This document shows, piece after piece, positions 37,728-46,355 of a stretch of DNA of 64,000 nt. Made by a program: the position numbers and the translations under genes. The notes under the pieces are model-generated. The model had not been told where the DNA came from. It saw only the letters and a list, made by a program, of their open reading frames with translations, and searched no databases. Position 1 is the stretch's first letter. Each line of letters begins with the position of its first letter. Source of the stretch: Novosphingopyxis baekryungensis DSM 16222 (GTDB lineage: Bacteria > Pseudomonadota > Alphaproteobacteria > Sphingomonadales > Sphingomonadaceae); the NCBI RefSeq assembly GCF_000420305.1, contig NZ_ATUR01000002.1:310001-374000 (forward strand), read 5' to 3'.

Positions 37728-39143
37728 TCACTCCTCGTCGCTGAGCTCCAATAGCTTGTCTTCCGCGCTTTCCACATCCTGTGCCTGCATCAGCTTGTTC
37801 ACATAGGTCTCGCGCCACCAGACCACATCGGTCTCGCCAATTTCGTCCATCATGATCTTCCAGCGGCGCTTGCGCTCGTCCAGCGGCATGGTCAGCGCCT
37901 GATGGATGGCGTCAGCCATTTCCTCGTCGCTATAAGGATTGATCAGCAGCGCCTCGGTCAGCTGTTGTGCAGCTCCGGCGAAGCGGCTGAGGATCAGCAC
38001 GCCGGGATCCTGCGGGTCTTGCGCCGCGACATATTCCTTGGCGACCAGATTCATGCCGTCGCGCAATGGCGTCACCAGCCCGACCTTGGCCGCGCGGTAG
38101 ATGCCGCCCAGCTGATCGCGCGGATAGCCCTTGTTGACGTAGCGGATAGGCGTCCAGTCGACATGCGCGAAGCGGCCATTGATGCGCCCGGATTCGGCTT
38201 CCAGCGAGGCGCGGATTTCCTGATAGCTCTTCACCTCGCCGCGCGAGGGCGGGGCGACCTGCACCAGCACGACATGGGTGTGCATCTCCGGATGATCGGT
38301 GAGATATTTCTCGAACCCCTGAAAGCGTTCTTCCAGTCCCTTGGAATAATCCAGACGATCCACGCCGACGATCATCGCGCGGTCCTGCAGGCTGGCGCGC
38401 ATCTTGGTCAGCGCCGCCTTGGCATTTTCTGAATTCACGGCATCCAGAAATTCGTCATAATCGATGCCGATGGGGCAAGCGAAGGCCTTGATCGTGCGGC
38501 TGCCGACGGTGATGTCATCGCCATCGATGGTGCCGCCCATTTCCTTTTCGCAATAATGGCGGAAGCTCTCCAGCCATTCCTCGGTCTGGAAACCCAGCAC
38601 ATCGTAGGCGAACAGGGATTGCACGAGCCGCTGATGATGCGGCAGCGCCACCAGCAGGCGCGTGGGCGGCCAGGGCGTGTGCAGGAAAAAGCCCATGCGG
38701 TTCTTCACGCCCTGACGGCGCAAGTCCCAGGCTAGCGGGATCAGGTGATAGTCATGCACCCAGACGGCATCGTCGCTCTCGATCAGCGGCTGCAGCGTCT
38801 CGGCGAAGCGTTTGTTGACCCGCTCATATCCGCTGCCAAAGCTGCGTACATATTCGGCCAGATCCATGCGATAATGGAACAGGGGCCACAGCGTGCGGTT
38901 GGCATAGCCATTATAATATTCGTCGACGTCCTGCTCTTCCAGATCGACCGTGGCGGTGCGCACGCCGTCATATTCGTCCAGCCCGATATGGCCGGTGAAT
39001 TTGCTTGCCGTCTCGCCCGACCAGCCGAACCAGATTCCCTTATGCTCGCGCAGTGCCGCAGACAGCGCGACGGCCAACCCGCCCTGCGCGCCATCGGGGC
39101 CGGGTTTCTGCACGCGGTTGGATACGATAATCAGGCGGCTCAT
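37728..39143 (-). CDS. otsA: Trehalose-6-phosphate synthase
   Basis: GT20 enzyme making trehalose-6-phosphate from UDP-glucose and glucose-6-phosphate. 471 residues. Starts [10 protein letters not shown], then GGLAVAL near 22 for the donor site, [12 protein letters not shown] near 128, and [14 protein letters not shown] near 254. The C-terminus ends in an acidic tail. Last gene of the otsB-GH15-otsA operon, joined by a four-base overlap. Product gives osmotic and drying protection. Confidence 0.96.
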   Translation of the reverse strand: MSRLIIVSNRVQKPGPDGAQGGLAVALSAALREHKGIWFGWSGETASKFTGHIGLDEYDGVRTATVDLEEQDVDEYYNGYANRTLWPLFHYRMDLAEYVRSFGSGYERVNKRFAETLQPLIESDDAVWVHDYHLIPLAWDLRRQGVKNRMGFFLHTPWPPTRLLVALPHHQRLVQSLFAYDVLGFQTEEWLESFRHYCEKEMGGTIDGDDITVGSRTIKAFACPIGIDYDEFLDAVNSENAKAALTKMRASLQDRAMIVGVDRLDYSKGLEERFQGFEKYLTDHPEMHTHVVLVQVAPPSRGEVKSYQEIRASLEAESGRINGRFAHVDWTPIRYVNKGYPRDQLGGIYRAAKVGLVTPLRDGMNLVAKEYVAAQDPQDPGVLILSRFAGAAQQLTEALLINPYSDEEMADAIHQALTMPLDERKRRWKIMMDEIGETDVVWWRETYVNKLMQAQDVESAEDKLLELSDEE

Positions 39144-40951
39144 CTATAGTCGCTCCAGGGTTTGCTGAGCAGGACGGCGCAGTTGATGATCCCAACAAGG
39201 GAATAGGTCTGCGGATAATTGCCCCACAGCTCACCGGACACCGGGTCGATATCTTCCGATAGCAGACCGGCGGGCGTCCGGCGACCCAACATGTCTGAAA
39301 ACAAGCGCTTAGCTTCTTCTTCGCGCCCGGATTTGGCCAGCGCCTCGATCAGCCAGAAGGTGCAGACGGTGAACGCAGTTTCCGGCGTGCCGAAGTCGTC
39401 CTCGCTGTCGTAACGCAACATGTGGTCGCCGCGGCGCAGCGCCTTTTCCAGCGCGCCGAGCGTGCCCTGAAAGCGCGCATCGTCTCCGGTGACGAAGCGC
39501 AGATCGACCATCTGCAGCAGGCTGGCATCGCGCATGTCGCCATCGAACGTGGCGGAAAAGGCCTGCGTGTCTTCACGCCATGCCGCGTCCTCGATGCGCT
39601 TCTTCATGGCCTCCGCGCGCGTGCGCCAATGGCTTGCGCGGTCCGGCAGGCCGAGCTCGCGCGCGGCACTGGCCAGGCGGTCGCAGGCGGCCCAGCACAT
39701 CATCGCGCTATAGGTGTGCACATGTGATTTGGTGCGCAATTCCCACAGCCCGGCGTCGGGCTGGTCGTACAGCTCGAACGCACGATCGCCGACCTTTTCG
39801 AGCGATTCGAAATCCTCCACGCCGGACATGCGCATCAGCCGGTGGTCGATAAAGGCCTGCACCGAGCTGAGCACGATCTGGCCATAGGCGTCATGCTGTT
39901 TCTGGCTGTAGGCGGCGTTGCCCACGCGCACCGGGCCCATGCCGCGATAGCCGCCAAGCGCATGCGCTTCGCCCTCTTCCAGCCGCGCATTGCCGCGCAC
40001 ATCGTAGAGCGGCTGGACATCGCCGGTCTTGCTGCTGTCGACGATGTTGCGCAGATATTCCAGATAGCTTTCCAGCACATCAAGCGCGCCGATCCGGTTC
40101 AGCGCCTCGACCGTATAATAGGCATCGCGCACCCAGCAGTAGCGATAGTCCCAGTTGCGCCCACTATCCGCATGTTCGGGGATCGAGGTGGTCAGCGCTG
40201 CCACGATCGCGCCGGTATCCTCATGCTGGCATAGCTTGAGCGTGATCGCCGCGCGGATTACCGCTTCCTGATATTCCGGCGGGGTGGCCAGCCCGCGCAC
40301 CCAGCCGCGCCATTCGCCCAGCGTATCGTCCAGCATCTTTTCCAAAGCAGGCTCGATCGCTTCGGAAAAGCTCTCATCCGGGCCCAGAAAGAAATACATG
40401 TCGCGTTCCACGCGAAAGGCATTCTCTTGCGATACCAGCCCGATCGGGGCGTTGGTGGACAGGCGCATCGGCATCGCATCGATAGCGTAGCAGATATGGT
40501 TGGAGCCATAGCTGCGGTCCACCTTGTCGATGTTCCAGCCGGATGCGGGACGCAGGCGCACGCGGATGCGCGGGCTTCCGGAGACGGCGCGCACGATCCG
40601 CACAAAGGCATTGGGCCGGTAAATCCGCCCCTTGCCGCGATAGCGCGGCGCGAAGTCGATAATGTCGATCGCGCTGCCATGATCGTCCGTCTTGCGCGTG
40701 ATCAGCACCGGTGAATTGCGCAGGTAGCGCTGCGACACGCTGGTGCAGCCCTCCAGCTCTATGGCCCAGAAGCCCCCGGCCTTTTCCTCGTCATCGAACG
40801 GCGTATCGTCGATCAGCGCAGGGAACAGCGGATCGCCGTCCACGCGCGGCAGGCAGGCCCAGACAAAACGCGCCTGATCGTCCACCAGCGCGCTGGCCTG
40901 ACAATTGCCGATCGGCCAGAGGTTGAGATTGCGATCCGATGCTTGGGTCAT
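39140..40951 (-). CDS. GH15-family glycoside hydrolase (glucoamylase/trehalase-like)
   Basis: 603-residue (alpha/alpha)6 enzyme. Typical GH15 signatures are NLWPIGNCQASALVD at the start, RNWDYRYCWVRDAYYTVEAL near residue 270 and the catalytic glutamates in the usual PLYDVRG.../LSEDIDPVSGELWGNYPQTYS region. No signal peptide, so cytosolic. In several actinobacteria and proteobacteria this clade hydrolyses trehalose. It overlaps both otsB (upstream) and otsA (downstream) by four bases, so synthesis and a possible breakdown enzyme are made together. Alternative substrates are short alpha-glucans. Confidence 0.88.
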   Translation of the reverse strand: MTQASDRNLNLWPIGNCQASALVDDQARFVWACLPRVDGDPLFPALIDDTPFDDEEKAGGFWAIELEGCTSVSQRYLRNSPVLITRKTDDHGSAIDIIDFAPRYRGKGRIYRPNAFVRIVRAVSGSPRIRVRLRPASGWNIDKVDRSYGSNHICYAIDAMPMRLSTNAPIGLVSQENAFRVERDMYFFLGPDESFSEAIEPALEKMLDDTLGEWRGWVRGLATPPEYQEAVIRAAITLKLCQHEDTGAIVAALTTSIPEHADSGRNWDYRYCWVRDAYYTVEALNRIGALDVLESYLEYLRNIVDSSKTGDVQPLYDVRGNARLEEGEAHALGGYRGMGPVRVGNAAYSQKQHDAYGQIVLSSVQAFIDHRLMRMSGVEDFESLEKVGDRAFELYDQPDAGLWELRTKSHVHTYSAMMCWAACDRLASAARELGLPDRASHWRTRAEAMKKRIEDAAWREDTQAFSATFDGDMRDASLLQMVDLRFVTGDDARFQGTLGALEKALRRGDHMLRYDSEDDFGTPETAFTVCTFWLIEALAKSGREEEAKRLFSDMLGRRTPAGLLSEDIDPVSGELWGNYPQTYSLVGIINCAVLLSKPWSDYR

Positions 40952-41694
40952 GAAGACACTCCCTGTTCCAGCCAGTGATGGACCGCAGCCACATCCTCCA
41001 GCCTGTATATGGCCGCGGTCTCGCGCTGCGGCCCGACCAGAATGCCATGTCCGCCCAGCGCGGCGACCGCTTCGAAGCCATCCTCGTCGGTCACGTCGTC
41101 GCCAAGAAAAACGGGCGTGCCACGGTCGAACGGCGGACGATCCATCAGGCCGCGGATGGCCGATCCCTTGTCATCCTGGCCCGCGCGCAGTTCGGCCATC
41201 ATCTTGCCGTCCTGCAGAAACAGACCATGCTCCTGCGCCAGTGCAGCGGCGAAAGCCTTGCATTCCGCCTCCCGCGCCGGCGCACGCCGATAATGCAGGC
41301 ACACGCCGAGCGGCTTGCGCTCGACCAGCAGGCCGTCATCGCGGGACGCAAAATCGTCGAGCGCGGCCCCAGCCGAGATCAACGCGTCCGGCGCGTCCGG
41401 CCGGTCGATGGTGCCGGGCTGCAAGCTGATCTCGCTGCCATGGCTGCCGGCAATCGGCGCATGGATGAGCCCGAACTGGCCGCGCAGCGTATCGACATCG
41501 CGACCGCTCACAATCGCCAGCCGCCCATCCAGCTGTTCCGTCAGCCGGTCCAGCAAGGCATGAAGCGTGCCGGCCACCTCCACCGCTTCGGGCCGGTCCG
41601 CCAGCGTGACGAGCGTGCCGTCGAAATCGAGAAACAGGCTCGCGCCGACCAGAAGGTCGCGCGGCGGGGCGGGCAGGGCAGAAGAGCTAGGCAC
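40948..41694 (-). CDS. otsB: Trehalose-6-phosphate phosphatase
   Basis: HAD-family phosphatase converting trehalose-6-phosphate to trehalose, 248 residues. HAD motif I is FLDFDGTLV near residue 22, and motif IV is VFLGDDVTDEDGF near 200. The start is chosen as GTG 41694, with AAGG about 10 bases upstream; a longer reading to ATG 41826 adds a basic low-complexity N-terminus with no family match and would run across the upstream control region. First gene of the trehalose operon. Confidence 0.93.
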   Translation of the reverse strand: MPSSSALPAPPRDLLVGASLFLDFDGTLVTLADRPEAVEVAGTLHALLDRLTEQLDGRLAIVSGRDVDTLRGQFGLIHAPIAGSHGSEISLQPGTIDRPDAPDALISAGAALDDFASRDDGLLVERKPLGVCLHYRRAPAREAECKAFAAALAQEHGLFLQDGKMMAELRAGQDDKGSAIRGLMDRPPFDRGTPVFLGDDVTDEDGFEAVAALGGHGILVGPQRETAAIYRLEDVAAVHHWLEQGVSS

Positions 41695-41831
41695 GCCGCG
41701 CACCTTATGGCTTTTGCTGCACTGCGCAAGAGAGGTGCGCCGCCCTTTCCGTCTTTTGACCGAACCAGCGGACGGGCGCCGCGCTGCGCAGGCCATGCTG
41801 CCAGAGAGAGTCATTCGCAGCATCATAATCG

Positions 41832-41847
41832 CTAGTGATTATCAATA
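41832..41847 (-). promoter_or_regulatory. Candidate Fur-like box in the otsB/small-gene divergent region
   Basis: On the minus strand this reads TATTGATAATCACTAG, agreeing with the site at 42224-42244 at 12 of 16 positions and containing a GATAAT unit. It is 17 bases upstream of the -35 of the small cysteine-rich gene. It could serve either direction. Confidence 0.45.
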
Positions 41848-41864
41848 GTAAGTTGTTGATTCCA

Positions 41865-41893
41865 TTGACTTTTTATTAGCGCGTCTGTATAAG
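41865..41893 (+). promoter_or_regulatory. Sigma-70 promoter of the 54-residue cysteine-rich protein gene
   Basis: TTGACT (41865-41870) and TATAAG (41888-41893) with a 17-base spacer, 42 bases before the ATG at 41936. One of the best promoter matches in the window. Confidence 0.75.
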
Positions 41894-41935
41894 GGTCGCA
41901 TCATATGAGATGAACAGACATAAAGGATCGCGCTA

Positions 41936-42100
41936 ATGCATTGCCAGAACTGCAAGTTTTTCCAGACGAATCAGACCGAGTGCCGCCGCTATGCACCGTC
42001 GCCGGCAGAGGGTGACAAGAAGGCGCATTGGCCCACCGTGTCGTCCGACGACTGGTGCGGCGAGTTTGTTGCAGCCGAGGGTGAGCGCAAAGCCGCCTGA
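41936..42100 (+). CDS. 54-residue four-cysteine protein
   Basis: Small protein with Cys3, Cys6, Cys16 and Cys41 (CxxC-x9-C-x24-C), starting MHCQNCKFF and with WPTVSSDDWCGEF around the last Cys. This layout is that of small metal or iron-sulfur binding proteins of unannotated families. It has its own promoter (TTGACT/TATAAG), an AAAGGA ribosome site, a Fur-like box upstream and a strong terminator downstream, so it is a single-gene unit. A function cannot be named. The gene is shorter than most gene finders' limit and could be missed. Confidence 0.8.
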   Translation: MHCQNCKFFQTNQTECRRYAPSPAEGDKKAHWPTVSSDDWCGEFVAAEGERKAA

Positions 42101-42146
42101 GCACATCAGCAGCGGATGGCTTCAGCCAGCGATCCGCATAGGTGAG

Positions 42147-42175
42147 AAAAAAGGGCGGTTCCGGCCGCCCTTTTT
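42147..42175 (+). terminator. Strong rho-independent terminator
   Basis: GGGCGG (42153-42158), loop TTCCGG, CCGCCC (42165-42170), flanked by A runs and TTTTT. Ends the transcript of the four-cysteine protein and separates it from the next small gene. Confidence 0.9.
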
Positions 42176-42223
42176 CATGCCCGCACGAATATTTATGGCA
42201 AAATGGCTTGACCCAGTCTCTTT

Positions 42224-42244
42224 TGCTTATCATTCTCAATAGCA
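42224..42244 (+). promoter_or_regulatory. Fur-like box before the 124-residue protein gene
   Basis: The minus strand contains TTGAGAATGATAAGC, close to classical Fur sites (GAGAATGAT core) with TGCT/AGCA ends. It is 20 bases before the ATG at 42265 and 10 bases after a TTGACC hexamer at 42208, so it lies on the likely -10 and start region. Best Fur-like match found here. Confidence 0.65.
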
Positions 42245-42264
42245 CGCAAGCTGTTGAGGTTTCC

Positions 42265-42639
42265 ATGATCGAACATTTTCGCGCCCATTGGTTTGACCGG
42301 ATTGCACAAGGCAGCACGCTCGCCGATCGTTCGGCGGCCGAACTGGCGGTCAGCCCTGGCCGTGCCGAAGGCCGCATTGCGCATTGGTCGCTCTGCCGGG
42401 CGGTGGCTGCCCTGCAGCGGGGGGCCCGTCGCCCGCTCCACATCGGTGCCATCGGCGCGCCGACCACGACGCCAAGCGAGCGCGCCTTTCTCTCGGTGCT
42501 GGATGCCATGGCCAATGGAGATCAGGCGCTGGCGCAGCGCCACGCCGAATGGCTCGTCCACAAATCGGCGCTGCCAGGCCTGCTCGGTGCCATAAGCCCG
42601 TTGGCCGATATCTATCCCAAACTCGCCCGCGCCGCCTGA
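42265..42639 (+). CDS. Unknown 124-residue protein behind a Fur-like box
   Basis: Protein without recognised domain, signal peptide or membrane span. It looks helical, with one Cys only (Cys44, WSLCRAV) and two Ala-rich halves around a Pro/Thr linker (GAPTTTPSERAFL). It starts IEHFRAHWFDRI. The ATG at 42265 follows TGAGGTTTCC (weak Shine-Dalgarno). The separate Fur-like box and the terminator upstream make it an independent unit. Iron-limited expression is expected but unproven. Confidence 0.7.
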   Translation: MIEHFRAHWFDRIAQGSTLADRSAAELAVSPGRAEGRIAHWSLCRAVAALQRGARRPLHIGAIGAPTTTPSERAFLSVLDAMANGDQALAQRHAEWLVHKSALPGLLGAISPLADIYPKLARAA

Positions 42640-43041
42640 AGGGGTTTTGAAAGCGCTGCGGGATCAGCCGCCTCCGCTTCGCGCCAAGCTGGATCGACCA
42701 GCCATGAGGTAGTGGTGCAATTGATCGGCACGATCTCGGCCAGCCTAGAATCGAGCCGCTGCGCCGCCTCCATCCCGCCGAACCCGGCCCCCACGATCAC
42801 GACCCGCTGTTTCGCCCGACCCATCGCAACCGTCCAATCCATAGCCGCCGATGCGCGAGCATATCGGTTTTTCGCAAAACCAACGATTGCACAAGCGCGC
42901 CGGAATACGTGTGAGCTACGTATGCAACGCAACCTTCATCCCCCTCGGCATTATGTAGGAAACGCGCCAAGCGCGGGTGCCCGCCGGCGCAGTTCGGTTT
43001 CAGGACTCGCGTTATGAGCGGGCTTGGGACAAGGTTAGTGT
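42640..43041. other. 400-base interval holding only a gene fragment
   Basis: Between the 124-residue gene and the membrane protein gene. The only recognisable content is the flavoprotein fragment on the minus strand (42713-42824); the rest is anonymous. Confidence 0.5.
42713..42824 (-). pseudogene. N-terminal fragment of an NDH-2-like flavoprotein
   Basis: The minus strand starts MGRAKQRVVIVGAGFGGM and continues AAQRLDSRLAEIVPI, the dinucleotide-binding GxGxxG beta-alpha-beta unit that opens NAD(P)H dehydrogenase-type flavoproteins. After about 37 residues the match ends and the frame runs into unrelated sequence with a stop near 42612. No continuing flavoprotein sequence is found nearby. 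It is therefore a truncated relict, marking a deletion or insertion boundary. Confidence 0.65.
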
Positions 43042-43620
43042 ATGATTGCAGCCAAACGAATAGGGTCGTTTTTAGTAACTGGCATTCTGTGGCTTTTTCT
43101 AGGAGCGCGGCTTGTAGCGGACGGCATTGGCTACGCGACACTGCCAGACGATGCGAAAGTAGCATCGAAGGTGGGTCATCAGGTAATTTTATACGTTCTT
43201 GCAACGCCTTGGTGGGCTGCTTTTGGCGCAGCGCTTATCGCTACCATCTATCTGATTCACACGTCATGGCCTCGTACATCTTCTGGAAAATCACCTCGGA
43301 AATCAGATAGGTACTACGGATTGGGTCTGGAAGGCCTTCGTTTTGCTCGCCGAGTGGACGTTTACTTTTCAGGAAACCATTCAAGCCATGGAGAAAATGC
43401 TCGTGACCTCTTAGCCGCTGGCTATTCGCTCCGTATTTCCTACGAAAAATCGAAAATTACCACGCCTCGGTTTGGCGACGAAACTGATGTTGATACTATG
43501 CTGAATGACATGTGCTTGTTTTACGCCGCTACCGGTACGCTTCTAAAAGACGGGCACTTCAAAGAAGCAGTAGCCCATGCGCGTCACATAATTAAAGCAA
43601 AAGGTTTGTCGCCCCAATAG
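43042..43620 (+). CDS. Orphan membrane-anchored protein
   Basis: 192-residue protein with two hydrophobic segments (about residues 6-30 and 47-72) and a cytosolic C-terminal half containing GLEGLRFARRVDVYFSGNHSSHGENARDLL. No domain recognised. Base composition is visibly more AT-rich than the flanks, and codon use includes several AT-ending codons, so it may be acquired. AAGG sits about 8 bases before the ATG. The 3' end overlaps the convergent DUF6471 gene by 37 bases. Confidence 0.65.
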   Translation: MIAAKRIGSFLVTGILWLFLGARLVADGIGYATLPDDAKVASKVGHQVILYVLATPWWAAFGAALIATIYLIHTSWPRTSSGKSPRKSDRYYGLGLEGLRFARRVDVYFSGNHSSHGENARDLLAAGYSLRISYEKSKITTPRFGDETDVDTMLNDMCLFYAATGTLLKDGHFKEAVAHARHIIKAKGLSPQ

Positions 43621-43862
43621 CCTCTAAGCATTGGATTAAAAACACCGGTGGAAAATTCACCCCGGCTGATCTTCTTCCTGACATTTGGCTCAGAGTTCAT
43701 AACTCCCACGTCTGCTAGCTTCCCAACAAGCTGGGCATAGGTGATCCCCCGGCGGGATAGGTCGGCCTTCAAAAGCGCCTCGGCCTGATTGCCAGTATGT
43801 TCGGCAATTCCGCGCCTGACCCAATAACAAAGGGCTGTCCTACACGCCCCTGTTTGCGTCAT
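43584..43862 (-). CDS. DUF6471-domain protein
   Basis: 92-residue protein. Residues 26-80 match the DUF6471 pattern: ALLKADLSRRGITYAQLVGKL, then NSEPNVRKKISRGEFSTGVF. The pattern resembles a small helix-turn-helix (phage-repressor-like) fold, so DNA binding is possible. It starts at ATG 43862; the first 25 residues are atypical and the true start may be later. It is in the lower-GC patch beside the orphan membrane protein. Role unknown. Confidence 0.65.
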   Translation of the reverse strand: MTQTGACRTALCYWVRRGIAEHTGNQAEALLKADLSRRGITYAQLVGKLADVGVMNSEPNVRKKISRGEFSTGVFNPMLRGYWGDKPFALIM

Positions 43863-43878
43863 AAGATCACCCGCTCTT

Positions 43879-43957
43879 TCACACTGTCGGTCTTCCGTTT
43901 CGCCCCGGGTGAACCGCGCATTTCACGAAGCTCACTTTCCGCTCCTGGACAGTGTGA
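43879..43957. repeat. Spaced 10-base inverted repeat
   Basis: TCACACTGTC (43879-43888) and GACAGTGTGA (43948-43957) are perfect inverted copies 59 bases apart, in the non-coding gap between the DUF6471 gene and parC. A partial further copy (GTGTGACC) follows the right arm. Could be an operator pair or an element boundary. Confidence 0.5.
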
Positions 43958-44051
43958 CCCGTGTGACCTTCAAGTCATCCGCGCTGCTTTCCACAGTTTT
44001 TGCTGGGCCCTGTCTGTTCCTTGAGCCAAGCGGCTGCTATCCGGTGCAGTC

Positions 44052-46319
44052 ATGAGCGATGACACCACCCTGGATACCCCGGAGACGCCCAAGGACGAGT
44101 TCGACCAGATCGTCGATGCGCCGTTCGATGCGGCGCTGTCCGAGCGCTATCTGGTCTATGCCATGTCCACCATCACGGCGCGGTCGCTGCCCGATCTGCG
44201 TGACGGGCTGAAGCCAGTGCATCGGCGGCTGCTCTGGGCGATGCGGCTGCTGCGGCTGGACCCGAGCCAGGGTTACAAGAAATGCGCCCGCGTGGTGGGC
44301 GATGTCATCGGCAAATATCATCCGCATGGCGATCAGTCGGTCTATGACGCGATGGTGCGGCTCGCGCAGACATTCTCGCTGCGCTATCCGCTGGTCGACG
44401 GACAGGGCAATTTCGGCAATATCGATGGCGATAATGCCGCGGCCTATCGGTATACCGAGGCCAAGCTGACCAAGACGGCGATGCAGCTGATGGCCGGGCT
44501 GAACGAGAACGGCACCGATCTGCGCCCGACCTATAATGGTGAGGATGAAGAGCCCGAGGTGATGCCCGGGCTGTTCCCGAACCTGCTGGCCAATGGCGCG
44601 GCGGGAATCGCGGTCGGCATGGCCACCTCCATCCCGTCGCACAATGTCCATGAAATCCTGGATGCCGCGACGCTGCTGATCGATCAGCCCAACGCCTCGC
44701 ATGACCAGCTGATGGAGATCGTGAAGGGGCCGGATTTTGCCACCGGCGGTCTTCTGGTCGATGCGCCGGCCAGCATATCGCATGCCTACAAGACGGGGCG
44801 CGGCTCCTTCCGGGTGCGCGCGCGCTACACGATCGAAAAGCTGGAACGCGGTGCCTGGCAGGCGGTGATTACCGAGATTCCCTATCAGGTGCAGAAGGGC
44901 AAGCTGATCGAGCAGATCGCGAACCTGATCGCCGACCGCAAGCTGCCGATCCTGACCGATGTGCGCGACGAGAGCGATGCGGAGATCCGCATCGTGCTGG
45001 AGCCCAAGAACCGCACGGTGGACCCCGAGCAGCTGATGAACGCGCTGTTCCGCCTGAGCGATCTGGAGAGCCGTTTCTCGCTCAACATGAACGTGCTGGA
45101 CGCCGCGCACACCCCCATGGTGATGGGGCTGGGCGAGGTGCTGGAGCATTGGCTGAAGCACCAGATCGTCGTGCTGCAGCGCCGTTCGCAGCACCGGCTG
45201 GACGCCATCGATGCGCGGCTGGAACTGCTCGAAGGCTATATCATCGCCTATCTCAATCTCGACCGGGTGATCGCCATCATCCGCGCCGAGGATGAGCCAA
45301 AGCCGGTGCTGATGGAGGAATTTCAACTCACCGACAGGCAGGCCGAGGCGATCCTCAACATGCGGCTGCGCTCCCTGCGCAAGCTGGAGGAGATGGAGCT
45401 GAAGCGCGAGCGCGACAAGCTGGCTGCCGAGCGTGAGGGGCTGGTGAAGCTGCTCGAAAGCCCTGCCCGGCAGCGCACGCGGCTGAAGAAGGACATTGCC
45501 GAGCTGCGCAAGGACTATGCCGAGGATACGGCGCTCGGCGCGCGGCGCACCGGGCTGGAGGAAGCTGACGCAACCATCGAGGTGCCGCTGGAGGCCATGA
45601 TCGAGCGCGAGCCGCTGACCGTGATCGTCTCCAAGCGCGGCTGGATCCGGGCGATGAAGGGCCATGGCAACGATATTTCCGGCGTAAAATACAAGGAAGG
45701 CGACGAGCTTTCGCAGAGCTTCGAGACGCAGACGACCGACAAGCTGCTGGTCGCCACGGCCAGCGGGCGTTTCTACACGCTGGGCGCGGACAAGCTGCCC
45801 GGCGCGCGCGGCTTTGGCGAGCCGATCGGATCCATGGTGGATATCGATGGCGGCAATGCGATCATCTCCGTCATGGCCGCGCGCAAGGGGGGCCGGCTGC
45901 TGCTTGCGGCGTCCGGGGGGCGCGGTTTCGTGGCGCAGATGGATGAGCTGATTGCCGAAACCCGCAAAGGCCGCCAGGTGGTCAACCCCAAAGGCAGCGC
46001 CGTCCTCAAGGTGGTGCGCGAGATCGCGGCAGAAGACGATCATGTCGCCGCCGTCGGGGACAATCGCAAGCTGGTGGTGTTCGCGCTGGCCGATATGCCC
46101 GAGATGACGCGCGGGCAGGGCGTGATGTTGCAGCGTTACAAGGATGGCGGGCTGAGCGACGCGATCACGTTCAGGCTGGAGGACGGCCTCAGCTGGACGA
46201 TGGGCGGCGAGACCGGGCGCACGCGGACCGAGACGGATTTGCTGCCATGGCGTGTGGCGCGCGGCGCGGCGGGTCGGCTGCCGCCCAATGGCTTCCCGAA
46301 GGACAATCGCTTCGACTGA
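44052..46319 (+). CDS. parC: DNA topoisomerase IV subunit A
   Basis: Cuts and rejoins DNA to unlink chromosomes with ParE. 755 residues. The active-site tyrosine is Tyr134 in [11 protein letters not shown]. The breakage-reunion domain holds [11 protein letters not shown] near 50 and [12 protein letters not shown] near 90. The C-terminal part contains weak propeller repeats ([26 protein letters not shown]). Position 95 is Gln and 99 is Asp, where E. coli ParC has the quinolone-linked Ser80 and Glu84. Confidence 0.96.
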   Translation: MSDDTTLDTPETPKDEFDQIVDAPFDAALSERYLVYAMSTITARSLPDLRDGLKPVHRRLLWAMRLLRLDPSQGYKKCARVVGDVIGKYHPHGDQSVYDAMVRLAQTFSLRYPLVDGQGNFGNIDGDNAAAYRYTEAKLTKTAMQLMAGLNENGTDLRPTYNGEDEEPEVMPGLFPNLLANGAAGIAVGMATSIPSHNVHEILDAATLLIDQPNASHDQLMEIVKGPDFATGGLLVDAPASISHAYKTGRGSFRVRARYTIEKLERGAWQAVITEIPYQVQKGKLIEQIANLIADRKLPILTDVRDESDAEIRIVLEPKNRTVDPEQLMNALFRLSDLESRFSLNMNVLDAAHTPMVMGLGEVLEHWLKHQIVVLQRRSQHRLDAIDARLELLEGYIIAYLNLDRVIAIIRAEDEPKPVLMEEFQLTDRQAEAILNMRLRSLRKLEEMELKRERDKLAAEREGLVKLLESPARQRTRLKKDIAELRKDYAEDTALGARRTGLEEADATIEVPLEAMIEREPLTVIVSKRGWIRAMKGHGNDISGVKYKEGDELSQSFETQTTDKLLVATASGRFYTLGADKLPGARGFGEPIGSMVDIDGGNAIISVMAARKGGRLLLAASGGRGFVAQMDELIAETRKGRQVVNPKGSAVLKVVREIAAEDDHVAAVGDNRKLVVFALADMPEMTRGQGVMLQRYKDGGLSDAITFRLEDGLSWTMGGETGRTRTETDLLPWRVARGAAGRLPPNGFPKDNRFD

Positions 46320-46355
46320 TCATGGGCCTTGAGGGGCAGGGGCGCACCGCTCGCC

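Noticed and set aside
41695-41826. N-terminal extension of otsB to ATG 41826
   Set aside because: The added residues are basic, low-complexity and unlike the family; GTG 41694 has a good ribosome site.
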